DNA from: Schlegelella_A sp038234975
GTDB taxonomy: Bacteria; Pseudomonadota; Gammaproteobacteria; Burkholderiales; Burkholderiaceae_C
DNA: 29,151 nt
Direction: 5' to 3'
Assembly: GCA_038234975.1 (NCBI GenBank)
Contig: JBBSUK010000030.1
Span: 1-29,151 of the forward strand
This document shows, piece after piece, positions 1-7,831 of this stretch. Made by a program: the position numbers and the translations under genes. The notes under the pieces are model-generated. The model saw nothing but the letters and a program-made list of their open reading frames with translations, ran no database searches and was not told the origin of the DNA. Positions within the stretch are counted from its first letter, which is position 1, and each line of letters starts with the position of its first letter.

Positions 1-2
1 AG

Positions 3-125
3 GTCGAGACGCTCGCCCGCGGCGGCGAAGCGATCCTGCTCGGCGAGGAGCAGAACGGCTACGTACACGTGCAGACGGCGCGCGGCGAAGGCTGGGTCAG
101 GGCGATCCTGCTGAAGAAGCCATGA
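3..125 (+). CDS. C-terminal end of an SH3-like domain protein (5' truncated)
   Basis: Only the last 40 codons are inside the window; the start lies upstream. The frame reads through GEEQNGYVHVQ and ends GEGWVRAILLKKP. The 'NGYVHV...GEGWV' pattern is the usual end of a bacterial SH3 (SH3b) fold, in which a small beta-barrel closes with a Gly-Trp-Val strand. Such domains usually sit in periplasmic or cell-wall-associated proteins and bind peptide or peptidoglycan. The stop codon overlaps the ATG of the next gene (ATGA at 122-125), so the two are probably co-transcribed. Nothing in this fragment shows the full-length function. Confidence 0.55.
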   Translation, partial: VETLARGGEAILLGEEQNGYVHVQTARGEGWVRAILLKKP

Positions 126-1117
126 GGCGCCGTTCATTCAATGGCGCGGTTGGCGTCGCGCTCGCCGCTGCCGCGTCGGGGCTCGGCGGAGCCGCATTCG
201 CGCAGACCAAGCCGCTGCGCTTCATCGTCCCCTACCCGCCGGGCGGCCCACTCGACATCATCGCCCGCACGCTCGCCGAGCGGGTGAAGGAAACGTTCGG
301 CACGGTCGTCGTCGAGAACAGGCCGGGCGCCGGCGGCAACCTCGGCGCCGACCTCGTCGCCAAAGCCGCGCCCGACGGGCAGACGATCGTGATGGGCGCC
401 GTCGCGACGCACGCGATCAATCCGTGGCTGTACGCGAAGATCCCCTACGACCCGATCCGCGACTTCACGCCGATCACCGGCGTGGCGCGCGTTCCCAACG
501 TGCTGGTGATGACGCCGGCGACCAGCGCCAGGCTCGGCATCTCGACCGTCGCCGACCTCGTCGCCTACGCGAAGCAGAACCCGGGCAAGCTCAACTACGG
601 CTCGGGCGGCAACGGCTCGGCGGGCCATCTGGCCGGCGAGATGTTCAAGTCGCTGGCCGGCGTGTACATGGTCCACATCCCCTACGCCGGAGGCAGCCCG
701 GCGCAGCTCGCGCTGCTCGCCGGCCAGGTCGACCTGAACTTCGACAACCTCGCCTCGGCCGCGGCGAACATCAAGGCCGGCAAGCTGAAGGCGATCGCGG
801 TGACGACCAAGTCGCGCGCCGCGGCGCTGCCCGACGTGCCGACGATCGCCGAGGCCGGCGCGCGCCTGGGCCTGTCGAGCTTCGACATCGACACCTGGTT
901 CGGCATCTTCGCCCCGGCGAAGCTTCCGCCAGAGCAGACGGCACGGCTCAACAAGGCGTTCGTCGACGCGCTGGAGTCGCCCGAGGTGAAGGCGCGCATG
1001 GCGCTTCTCGACGCCGAGCCTGCGCCGATGACGCCCGAGCAGTTCGCCCGTTTCGTCGCCGCCGAGCTGGCGAAGTACCAGCGCGTCGTGAAGACCTCGG
1101 GAGCGCGCGTCGAATAG
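122..1117 (+). CDS. Bug/TctC-family tripartite tricarboxylate transporter substrate-binding receptor
   Basis: A 331-residue periplasmic solute receptor of the Bug (Bordetella uptake gene) family, which captures small carboxylates or amides, usually for TctAB permeases. The N-terminus MRRRSFNGAVGVALAAAA is a signal peptide with likely cleavage after AFA at residue 27. The mature start PLRFIVPYPPGGPLDII (about residues 31-47) is the family hallmark and forms the ligand pocket. Further family stretches are VVENRPGAGG (about 62), NYGSGGNGS (about 157) and HIPYAGGSPAQ (about 185). Length is typical. No tctA or tctB is nearby, which is common for the many orphan Bug receptors of Burkholderiales. 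Ligand unknown. The gene overlaps the SH3-like gene by 4 bases and lies about 110 bases before the lipid operon, so it is probably unrelated to it. Confidence 0.92.
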   Translation: MRRRSFNGAVGVALAAAASGLGGAAFAQTKPLRFIVPYPPGGPLDIIARTLAERVKETFGTVVVENRPGAGGNLGADLVAKAAPDGQTIVMGAVATHAINPWLYAKIPYDPIRDFTPITGVARVPNVLVMTPATSARLGISTVADLVAYAKQNPGKLNYGSGGNGSAGHLAGEMFKSLAGVYMVHIPYAGGSPAQLALLAGQVDLNFDNLASAAANIKAGKLKAIAVTTKSRAAALPDVPTIAEAGARLGLSSFDIDTWFGIFAPAKLPPEQTARLNKAFVDALESPEVKARMALLDAEPAPMTPEQFARFVAAELAKYQRVVKTSGARVE

Positions 1118-1151
1118 CACGCCTCGTGTGGGGCGGATGCGGCACCCCCTT

Positions 1152-1160
1152 TGCTAGACT
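1152..1160 (+). promoter_or_regulatory. Candidate extended -10 promoter for the lipid operon
   Basis: TGCTAGACT matches an extended -10 element (TGn followed by TAGACT, 4/6 to TATAAT). It lies in the gap between the Bug receptor and the acyl carrier gene, about 65 bases before the ATG at 1226. No convincing -35 is visible 16-18 bases upstream (GC-rich). This is the only gap over 60 bases before the operon, so an operon promoter is expected here; the exact site is a guess. Confidence 0.3.
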
Positions 1161-1225
1161 CGGCTGGCCCGGATGTCCCGCGCCCGGCTCGCCTTCCTTC
1201 CCCTGAAACCCGATCACCGGCACGC

Positions 1226-1498
1226 ATGGCCACCGCATCCCAGACCGACCTGCAACGCGAGGTCGCGGGCCTTCTCGTCGAGGCACTCAACCTCGACGTG
1301 GCGCCCGAGAGCATCGACCCCGACGCGCCGCTCTACGGCGAAGGCCTCGGCCTCGACTCGATCGACATCCTGGAGGTCGCGCTCGTCGTCTCGCAGCGAT
1401 ACGGCTTCCAGCTGAAGTCCGACGACGAGGACAACGTGCGCATCTTCAAGTCGCTGGCGAGCCTGTCGGACCACATCGCGGCGCAGCGCACGACCTGA
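1226..1498 (+). CDS. Acyl carrier protein (phosphopantetheine-binding)
   Basis: A 90-residue carrier protein that would hold the growing or loaded acyl/aryl chain as a phosphopantetheine thioester. The attachment motif is GLGLDSIDILEV, with the modified serine at residue 45. The C-terminal helix FKSLASLSDHI fits the four-helix ACP fold. I chose the ATG at 1226 because it gives the normal ACP length; an in-frame TTG at 1151 would add 25 residues rich in Pro and Arg with no domain character. It opens a run of genes like the APE clusters, which carry one or two such ACPs (ApeE/ApeF). It is 10 bases upstream of the membrane-protein gene. Its partner enzyme is presumably the ligase at 2152-3546. 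Confidence 0.9.
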   Translation: MATASQTDLQREVAGLLVEALNLDVAPESIDPDAPLYGEGLGLDSIDILEVALVVSQRYGFQLKSDDEDNVRIFKSLASLSDHIAAQRTT

Positions 1499-1508
1499 CG
1501 GAGCCGCC

Positions 1509-2141
1509 GTGGGCGCGATCGTCGTCGTCGCGCTCGGAATCGTCTGGGTCGCCGGGTCCTATCTGCTGATGGCGCGTGCGCCGCACTTCGCCTGGAACGG
1601 CGTCTTCATCGTCGGGCCGATGCTCGCGTCGATGGCCTGGCTCGGCGTACGCCGGCATTGGCCAGTGCTCGTGGCCGGCGCCTCGGCGGCATTGCTGGGG
1701 CTCGTCGTGCTCGCGGCGAGCGGCGGCGGCGTGCCCCTCGAGACGCTCTACCTCGCCCAGCACGTCACGGTCCATCTCGTCCTCGGCGTCGTCTTCGCGC
1801 AGAGCCTGTCCGGCGGCGGCGACTCCTTGATCACGGCGCTGGCGCGGCGCGTCCACGACGGTGCGCTGACGCCCGCCATGGCGGCGTATTCGCGCCGCGT
1901 GACGGTCGCCTGGGTCGTCTACTTCCTCGCCATGGCCGGGCTCTCGGTGGCGCTCTTCGTGCTGGCGCCGCTGTCGACATGGGCCGCGTTCGCCAACCTG
2001 GCGACGCCGCTGACGATGTTCGCGATGTTCGGCGGCGAGCATGTGCTGCGCTACCGCCTGCATCCCGAATTCGAGCGGGCGACGCTGCGCCAGGCCGTAC
2101 GGGCATGGCAACGGCGCAGCTCGCACAAGGAAGCGGCGTGA
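1509..2141 (+). CDS. COG4648-type polytopic membrane protein of APE-like clusters
   Basis: A 210-residue integral membrane protein with about six hydrophobic segments (around residues 1-20, 25-43, 50-68, 78-98, 126-150 and 155-172). It has a basic cytoplasmic C-terminus, VRAWQRRSSHKEAA. The start is the GTG at 1509, 10 bases after the ACP stop. I recognise it as the uncharacterised membrane protein (COG4648) found between the ACP and the AMP-ligase in aryl-polyene-type clusters. Its biochemical role is not known; positional conservation suggests membrane assembly or export of the lipid. No catalytic motif is visible. The next gene starts 10 bases downstream. Confidence 0.75.
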   Translation: MGAIVVVALGIVWVAGSYLLMARAPHFAWNGVFIVGPMLASMAWLGVRRHWPVLVAGASAALLGLVVLAASGGGVPLETLYLAQHVTVHLVLGVVFAQSLSGGGDSLITALARRVHDGALTPAMAAYSRRVTVAWVVYFLAMAGLSVALFVLAPLSTWAAFANLATPLTMFAMFGGEHVLRYRLHPEFERATLRQAVRAWQRRSSHKEAA

Positions 2142-2151
2142 AGGGCACGGC

Positions 2152-3546
2152 ATGAGCGAACGTCGCGCCGCACCTGCCGCCGAGCCACTCGTCTCGGGAG
2201 ACCTCGACGCCGTCTTCGCCCGTCGCGACGGCGCCGCGATCACCCGTCGCGCCTTCGTCGCCGACGCGCAGGCGCTGGCCGCACGCCTGCCGCCAGAGGG
2301 GGCGATGCTCAACCTCTCGGGCGACCGCTACGGCTTCGCCGTGGGCTTCGCGGCGGCGCTGCTGCGCGGCCATCCGAGCCTGCAACCGGCGAACCACACG
2401 GTGCACACTGTCGAGCGGCTGCGGGCGTTGTTCGCGTCGTCGCAGTCACCGGTCTACGCGCTGGTCGACGGCGACGAGGACAGCCACGGCCTGCCGACGC
2501 TGCGCCACGACCTCCGGCAGGTCGACGCCGGCGCGGACGCCGACACCGCGCCGGCGATCCCCCGCGACCGCATCGCCGCGCACGTGCTCACGTCGGGCTC
2601 GACCGGCGACCCGGTGCCGCATGCCAAGCGCTGGCGGCTGCTCGTCGAGGGGGCGCGCAGCGAGGCCCGCCGGCTCGGCGCGGCGATGGGACGCGACTCG
2701 CTCGACGGCGTGACCCTCGTCGCGACCGTGCCGCCGCAGCACATGTACGGCTTCGAATCGAGCGTGCTGCTGGCGATGCACGGCGGCGCGGTGCTAGACG
2801 CCGGGCGGCCGTTCTTCGCCGCCGACGTGGCCCGCGCGCTCGACCGCTCGCCCCTGCCGCGGGCGCTGGTGACGACGCCCTTCCACCTCAAGGCGATGGT
2901 CGTCGGCGGCCAGGCCATGCCGAAGGTCGACCTCGTCGTCTGCGCCACCGCGCCGCTGGCGCCGCAACTCGCCGCCGCTGCCGAGCGCGCTTTCGGCGCG
3001 CCCCTGCACGAGATCTACGGCTGCACCGAAGCCGGCCAGGTGGCGACTCGGCGCACCGTCGACGGCCCCGACTGGACCGTGTTCGACGGCCTCGCCCTCA
3101 GCGGCGACGGCGCAGCGACGACCGTCGACGGCGGCCACGTGCCGCAGCCGACGCCGCTCGCCGACATCCTCGACGTGACGGGCGCGCAGACCTTCCGCCT
3201 GCTCGGCCGCTCCAACGACCTCGTCAACATCGCCGGCAAGCGCAGCTCGTTCGGCCACCTGAACTTCCACCTCAACCAGGTCGGGGGCGTCGTCGATGGC
3301 GCGTTCTGGCTGCCGCCGGAGGGCGAGACCGGCCTCGACGCCACTGCGCCGATCGCCCGCCTCGTCGCCTTCGTCGTCGCGCCGGGCGTGACGGCGGCGC
3401 ACATCGTCGAGGCGCTGCGCCTGCGCGTCGACCCGGCATTCCTGCCGCGGCGCATCGTCCACGTCGACGCGCTGCCTCGCGAGGCGACCGGCAAGCTCAC
3501 GTCGACGCAACTGACGGGGCTGGCGCGGACCCACGCCGTGTCATGA
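2152..3546 (+). CDS. AMP-dependent acyl/aryl-ACP ligase (ApeH-like)
   Basis: A 464-residue ANL-superfamily adenylating enzyme, shorter than the usual ~520-550. It activates a carboxylic acid as acyl-AMP and transfers it to phosphopantetheine, here most likely on the ACP at 1226. Visible motifs are the P-loop TSGSTGDPVPHAKRW (residues 147-161), the A5 motif YGCTEAGQVATR (about 290), the adenosine-contacting RSNDLVNIAGKRSS (about 354-367), and the C-terminal PREATGKL with the catalytic lysine at 448. The ATG at 2152 was chosen over the longer in-frame ATG at 2041, which lies inside the preceding gene. In E. coli APE clusters the homologous enzyme loads an aromatic acid starter; substrate here is unknown and no ammonia lyase is present to make 4-coumarate. 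Confidence 0.85.
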   Translation: MSERRAAPAAEPLVSGDLDAVFARRDGAAITRRAFVADAQALAARLPPEGAMLNLSGDRYGFAVGFAAALLRGHPSLQPANHTVHTVERLRALFASSQSPVYALVDGDEDSHGLPTLRHDLRQVDAGADADTAPAIPRDRIAAHVLTSGSTGDPVPHAKRWRLLVEGARSEARRLGAAMGRDSLDGVTLVATVPPQHMYGFESSVLLAMHGGAVLDAGRPFFAADVARALDRSPLPRALVTTPFHLKAMVVGGQAMPKVDLVVCATAPLAPQLAAAAERAFGAPLHEIYGCTEAGQVATRRTVDGPDWTVFDGLALSGDGAATTVDGGHVPQPTPLADILDVTGAQTFRLLGRSNDLVNIAGKRSSFGHLNFHLNQVGGVVDGAFWLPPEGETGLDATAPIARLVAFVVAPGVTAAHIVEALRLRVDPAFLPRRIVHVDALPREATGKLTSTQLTGLARTHAVS

Positions 3547-3881
3547 ACGAGCCGATCGTCGTCACGCGCCGCATCGGCGCCGACCATCCCGCCTTCGCCG
3601 GTCACTTCCCAGGCCGGCCGGTGCTGCCCGGCGTCTCGTTGCTCGCCGAGGTGCTGGAGGCGCTGACCGCCGACACCGCGCTCGCAGGACTCGTGGGCAC
3701 GTCGCCGCGGCTGTCGGTGGCGAAGTTCGCCGCTGCCGTCGGCCCCGGCGCGACCGTCGCGATCCGTCTCGTGCCCGGCGCCACCGGCATCGACTTCACG
3801 GTGCACGACGAGGCGTCGACGCTCGCGGCGAGCGGGCGATTCGCGCACGGGCCGGACGCGCCGGGCGGGGCAGCGTCGTGA
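3543..3881 (+). CDS. Hotdog-fold 3-hydroxyacyl-ACP dehydratase-like protein (ApeI-like)
   Basis: A 112-residue single-hotdog protein with the FabZ/ApeI signature HPAFAGHFPGRPVLPGV (residues 15-31); His21 aligns with the catalytic histidine of FabZ. In FabZ the acidic partner lies 14 residues after that histidine. Here position 35 is Ala and Glu36 is one residue later, so the active site is slightly atypical. The family removes water from 3-hydroxyacyl-ACP to give the trans-2-enoyl chain, as needed for a polyene. The gene starts in an ATGA overlap with the ligase (3543-3546) and ends in a GTGA overlap with the acyltransferase. A thioesterase-like role cannot be excluded. Confidence 0.78.
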   Translation: MNEPIVVTRRIGADHPAFAGHFPGRPVLPGVSLLAEVLEALTADTALAGLVGTSPRLSVAKFAAAVGPGATVAIRLVPGATGIDFTVHDEASTLAASGRFAHGPDAPGGAAS

Positions 3882-4822
3882 AGGAGCAGACCACAGCGCC
3901 GTCGGCCGAGTGGACGCGGCAGCGCGAGCGCAGCAACCTGCCGCTGCTGCGGGCGATGCGCTGGTTCGCCACGACGATGGGGCGCACGGCGTCGCGGCTG
4001 CTGCTGCACCCGATCGCGTTGTGGTTCATCTGCGCGGCGCCCGGGCTGCGACGCGATTCACGGCGCTACCTGTCGCGCGCGCTCGGCCGGCCGGCCCGCT
4101 GGCGCGACATCTACCGGCATGTCTACGCCTTCGGCGCGACGGTGCTCGATCGCGTCTACCTGCTGCAGGGCCGCTTCGATGCGTTCACGGTCGACGCGAC
4201 CGGCATCGAGGCGATCATGGCGCCGTTCGAGCGCGGCGAGGGCGTGCTGGCGTGCGGCGCCCACTTCGGCAGCTTCGAGGCGCTGCGCATGGTCGGCCAC
4301 GACAAGGGCCTGCGCGTGGCGATGATCATGTACGAGGACAACGCGCGACTCATCAACGACACCCTCGCCGCCATCGCGCCCGAAGGCACGCCGCTGCACA
4401 CCATCGCGCTCGGTCGCGTCGACGCGATGCTCACGCTGCGCCGCTGGCTCGACGGCGGCGGCGTCGCCGGCATGCTGCCCGATCGCACGCTGCCGGGCGC
4501 GACGGAGCGCGGCAAGACGGTGAGGGTCGACTTCCTCGGCGTCGATGCTGCCTTCGCCGACGGCCCATTCCGCCTCGCCGCCCTGCTCAGGCGCAAGGTC
4601 GTCTTCATGGCCGGCGTCTACCGCGGCGGCAACCGCTACGAGCTGCGCTTCGCCGACCTCGCCGACTTCACCGCCACGCCGCCCGGTGGGCGCGACGCGG
4701 CGATTCACGACGCTGTCGTGAGCTACGTCCGGACGATCGAATCGCTGTGCCGGGAGGCGCCGTACAACTGGTTCAACTTCTACGACTTCTGGGCCGAGGG
4801 CGACGATGACCCCGCGCGCTGA
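3878..4822 (+). CDS. LpxL/HtrB-like lipid acyltransferase (ApeJ-like position)
   Basis: A 314-residue lysophospholipid/lipid A acyltransferase-type protein. The catalytic H-x4-E motif is in CGAHFGSFEAL, with His129 and Glu134. A hydrophobic stretch around residues 45-60 (LLLHPIALWFICAA) anchors it to the inner membrane. GMLPDRTLPGA (about 196) matches the family's second conserved block. Such enzymes transfer an acyl chain from ACP to a lipid acceptor; in APE-type clusters a protein of this class sits just after the dehydratase and is thought to place the finished chain on its membrane anchor. The start is GTG in a GTGA overlap, and the 3' end overlaps the LolA-like gene by 17 bases. Confidence 0.8.
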   Translation: MKEQTTAPSAEWTRQRERSNLPLLRAMRWFATTMGRTASRLLLHPIALWFICAAPGLRRDSRRYLSRALGRPARWRDIYRHVYAFGATVLDRVYLLQGRFDAFTVDATGIEAIMAPFERGEGVLACGAHFGSFEALRMVGHDKGLRVAMIMYEDNARLINDTLAAIAPEGTPLHTIALGRVDAMLTLRRWLDGGGVAGMLPDRTLPGATERGKTVRVDFLGVDAAFADGPFRLAALLRRKVVFMAGVYRGGNRYELRFADLADFTATPPGGRDAAIHDAVVSYVRTIESLCREAPYNWFNFYDFWAEGDDDPAR

Positions 4823-5393
4823 CGTCCGGTTCGCAGTCGGCGTGGTCGCGCTGCTCGCGTCGCTTGCCGTGTCGTCTCCCGCGTTCGCGCTCGACCTCGG
4901 CGAGCTGACGACGCTTCTCGCACGGGTCAGGTCGGGCGAGGCGACCTTCGTCGAGAAGCGCCGGATCGAGCTGCTCGACCGGACGCTCGTGTCGTCGGGC
5001 CGGCTTTCCTTCAAGGCGCCCGACGTGTTCGTGCGCGAAACGCTGCAGCCCGGCAGCGACAAGCTCGCCGTCACCGGCAACACGGTGACGATGAGCCGCG
5101 GCGGCCAGAGCCGCACGGTGCAGCTCGACAGCGTTCCGGAGGCGGCAGTGATCGTCGACGCGGTTCGCGGCACCCTCACCGGCGACCGCGCAACGCTCGA
5201 GCGCGTCTTCCTCGCGACGGTGCGCGGCGACGCGAAGGCGTGGACCCTCGACCTCGTGCCGCGCGACCTGCGGCTGCGTGGCCAGGTCGCCTCGGTGCGC
5301 GTGCTCGGCCGTGAGTCGACGGTGCGCGAGGTGCAGGTGCTGCTCGCCGACGGCGACCGTTCGACGATGACGATCGAGCCCGTCGCCCGGTGA
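4806..5393 (+). CDS. LolA-like outer-membrane lipoprotein carrier-type protein (ApeL-like)
   Basis: A 195-residue secreted protein with signal peptide VGVVALLASLAVSSPAFA (cleavage near residue 28). It resembles the LolA-like proteins of aryl-polyene clusters: an open beta-barrel built from repeats such as GEATFVEKRRIELLD, SGRLSFKAPDVFVRET and KLAVTGNTVTMSR. In these clusters it is thought to shield the hydrophobic product in the periplasm between the MMPL exporter and the outer membrane. It overlaps the genes on both sides (17 bases with the acyltransferase, 4 bases with the exporter), which supports one transport route. It is unlikely to be housekeeping LolA, which normally neighbours ftsK or rarA. 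Confidence 0.82.
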   Translation: MTPRADVRFAVGVVALLASLAVSSPAFALDLGELTTLLARVRSGEATFVEKRRIELLDRTLVSSGRLSFKAPDVFVRETLQPGSDKLAVTGNTVTMSRGGQSRTVQLDSVPEAAVIVDAVRGTLTGDRATLERVFLATVRGDAKAWTLDLVPRDLRLRGQVASVRVLGRESTVREVQVLLADGDRSTMTIEPVAR

Positions 5394-7831
5394 CCCCGCC
5401 GCGCCGTCGCCACTGGTGGCCGGTCGGGGTGTGGCTGGCCGTCGTCGCCGCGATGGCGGCCGTGGCGTTCCGCTCGAGCTACGTCGCCGACCTCTCCGCC
5501 TTCCTGCCGTCGGCGCCGACACCCGAGCAGGCGGCGCTCCTCGACCCGCTGAAGGAGGGCGCAGCGGCTCGCCTGGTGCTCGTCGGCATCGAAGGCGGCG
5601 AGGCGACGCAGCGCGCCGAGGCGTCGCGCCGGCTCGCCGCTGCACTGCGCGCGAGCGGCGCCTTCGCGTCGGTCGACAACGGCGACACCGCCGCGTACCG
5701 CGATGCCGGACGCTTCGTTTTCGACCACCGCTACCTGCTCTCGCCGGCCGTCGATGCGAACCGCTTCACCGTCGACGGGCTGCGCAGCGCGATCGACGAC
5801 ACGCTCTCGCTGCTCGGCACGCCGGCCGGCTCGCTGGTCAAGCCGATCCTGCTGCGCGACCCGACCGGCGAAAGCGTGCGCATCGCCGAAGCGCTCACTC
5901 CGTCGCACTCGCCGCGGCTGGAGAACGGCGTGTGGGTGTCGCGAAGTGCGCCGCGCGCGCTCCTCGTCATGACGACGAAAGCCGACGGCGGCGACCTCGA
6001 CGGACAGGCCACCGCGTTGCAGACGATCGACACGTCGTTCGCGGCGGCCGCGAGCGCGACACCGCTGCGGCTCGTCGTGTCCGGCGCGCCCGTGTTCGCC
6101 GTCGCGTCGCGCGCCCACATCAAGTCCGAGGCCGAGCGGCTGGCGGCATTCGGCACGGTCGCCGTCGTCGGCCTGCTCGCCGTCGCTTTCGCGTCGCTGC
6201 GCGCGCTCGTGGTCGGCCTGCTGCCCGTCCTCACCGGCGTGCTCGCCGGCGTCACGGCGACCAGCGTCGGCTTCGGCAGCGTACACGGCATGACCCTCGG
6301 CTTCGGCACGACGCTGATCGGCGAAGCCGTCGACTACGCGATCTACGACCTGATCCAGGCGAGCCCGCCGCGCAGCGCCGCGCGCGCTGCGCCGGGCCAA
6401 CCGTCAGGGGCCGCGCGCTGGATCTGGCACAGCTGGCCGACGGTGCGGCTCGGCGTCGTGACGTCGCTGATCGGCTTCGCCGCGCTGCTGTTCGCCGGTT
6501 TCTCCGGGCTCGCGCAGCTGGGCGCCTTCTCGATCGCCGGCCTCGTCGCCGCCGCCGCGACGACGCGCTTCGTCTTCCCCGTCGTCGCCCCCGACGGCGC
6601 ACCCGGAACGCGGCTGCGCGACGCGCTCGGCCGCTTCATGCAGCGCAGCGCACAGCGGCTGCCCGCGGCGCGCTGGCCGCTGGCCGCGCTCGTCGTCGCC
6701 GGTGCGCTCGCGCTCGCCTTCTCGCCGTCGCCGTGGCGCGGCCAGCTCACCGATCTGAGCCCGATCGCACCCGAGGCGCTGGCCCGCGACGCGGAGCTCC
6801 GCGCCGACCTGGGCGCGCCCGACACCGGCACGCTCGTCGTCGTCAGCGGCAGCAGCGAGGCCGGGGCGCTGGCCGCCGCCGAGCGCGCCGGAACGCGACT
6901 CGATGCGCTGATGCGCAAGGGCGCGCTCGAAGGCTACACGTCACCGGCCCGTTTCCTGCCGAGCCCGCAGGTGCAGGCCGCCCGCCGAGCGGCGATCCCC
7001 GACGCTCAAACGCTGCGCGACCGACTCGTCGCCGCGACCGACGGCGGACCGCTGCCCGCCGACCGGCTCGAAGCCTTCATCGCCGACGCCGTGGCGGCGA
7101 GAGCGGCGCCGCCGATCGGCCGAGCCTCGATCGACGGCACGCCGCTCGCTGCCGCCGTCGACGCGCTGCTGCTGCCGGCGAAGGACGGCAAGCCATGGCG
7201 CGCCTTCATCAACCTGCAGCCCGCTCCCGACCGCGCCCTCGACCTGCCACGGCTGCGCGCCGCACTCGCCGACGTCTCCGACGCACGCCTCGTCGCCATC
7301 AAGCCCGAGCTCGACGCGCTCTACGCACGCTACGTCGAGCGCGCGATCTGGCAGGCCGCGATCGGCGCACTCGCCGTCGTCGCCTTGCTCGCCTGGAACC
7401 TGCGCAGCGCGCGTCGCCTCGCGCGCGTGCTGCTGCCGCTGGCGGCGTCGGTGCTCGTCGTCCTCGGCGCGCTGGCCGCTTCCGGCGCCGCGCTCGGCAT
7501 CCTGCACATCGTGGGGCTGCTGCTCACGGTGGCGATCGGCTCGAACTACGCGCTCTTCTTCGACCAGCTCCGCCAGGCGCCGGCGGGAGTCCACGGCGAC
7601 TCGACCGGCGGCGCCAGCGAGCTCGACACGCTCGCCTCGCTGCTGCTCGCCAACCTCACGATCGTCGTCTCGTTCGCCATGCTCGCCACCTCCTCGATCC
7701 CGGTGCTGCGCGCGATCGGCATCGTCGTCGCACCGGGAACGCTGCTGTGCCTCGTCTTCTCGGCCGCGTTCATCGCCCGTCGTGACGGGTGGGCGGCCAC
7801 GCCGCTGCATGGAAAAATGCACGCCTCGTGA
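5390..7831 (+). CDS. MMPL/RND-family lipid exporter (ApeM-like)
   Basis: An 813-residue inner-membrane transporter with two halves. Each half has one N-terminal helix, a large periplasmic loop and about five further helices: first half helix at 10-25, periplasm to about 245, then helices from 250 to 400; second half helix near 430, periplasm to about 640, helices from 645 to 800. The GFGTTLIGEAVDYAIYD segment (around 300-317) and LLTVAIGSNYALFF near 715 are the paired proton-relay regions typical of MMPL proteins. The family exports lipids and pigments such as aryl polyenes and xanthomonadin-like products. The start is GTG in a GTGA overlap with the LolA-like gene, and the end forms a GTGA overlap with the deacetylase. 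Confidence 0.88.
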   Translation: MTPPRRRHWWPVGVWLAVVAAMAAVAFRSSYVADLSAFLPSAPTPEQAALLDPLKEGAAARLVLVGIEGGEATQRAEASRRLAAALRASGAFASVDNGDTAAYRDAGRFVFDHRYLLSPAVDANRFTVDGLRSAIDDTLSLLGTPAGSLVKPILLRDPTGESVRIAEALTPSHSPRLENGVWVSRSAPRALLVMTTKADGGDLDGQATALQTIDTSFAAAASATPLRLVVSGAPVFAVASRAHIKSEAERLAAFGTVAVVGLLAVAFASLRALVVGLLPVLTGVLAGVTATSVGFGSVHGMTLGFGTTLIGEAVDYAIYDLIQASPPRSAARAAPGQPSGAARWIWHSWPTVRLGVVTSLIGFAALLFAGFSGLAQLGAFSIAGLVAAAATTRFVFPVVAPDGAPGTRLRDALGRFMQRSAQRLPAARWPLAALVVAGALALAFSPSPWRGQLTDLSPIAPEALARDAELRADLGAPDTGTLVVVSGSSEAGALAAAERAGTRLDALMRKGALEGYTSPARFLPSPQVQAARRAAIPDAQTLRDRLVAATDGGPLPADRLEAFIADAVAARAAPPIGRASIDGTPLAAAVDALLLPAKDGKPWRAFINLQPAPDRALDLPRLRAALADVSDARLVAIKPELDALYARYVERAIWQAAIGALAVVALLAWNLRSARRLARVLLPLAASVLVVLGALAASGAALGILHIVGLLLTVAIGSNYALFFDQLRQAPAGVHGDSTGGASELDTLASLLLANLTIVVSFAMLATSSIPVLRAIGIVVAPGTLLCLVFSAAFIARRDGWAATPLHGKMHAS

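Noticed and set aside
1117..1151. Possible terminator hairpin (GGGG...CCCC then CTTT) after the Bug receptor
   Set aside because: Arms are only four bases with an 11-base loop and a short T-run; not convincing.
4058..6400. 780-residue open frame on the minus strand
   Set aside because: It is antisense to the acyltransferase, LolA-like and MMPL genes, is Arg/Gly/Ala-rich with no domain, and arises from the scarcity of stops in very GC-rich DNA.
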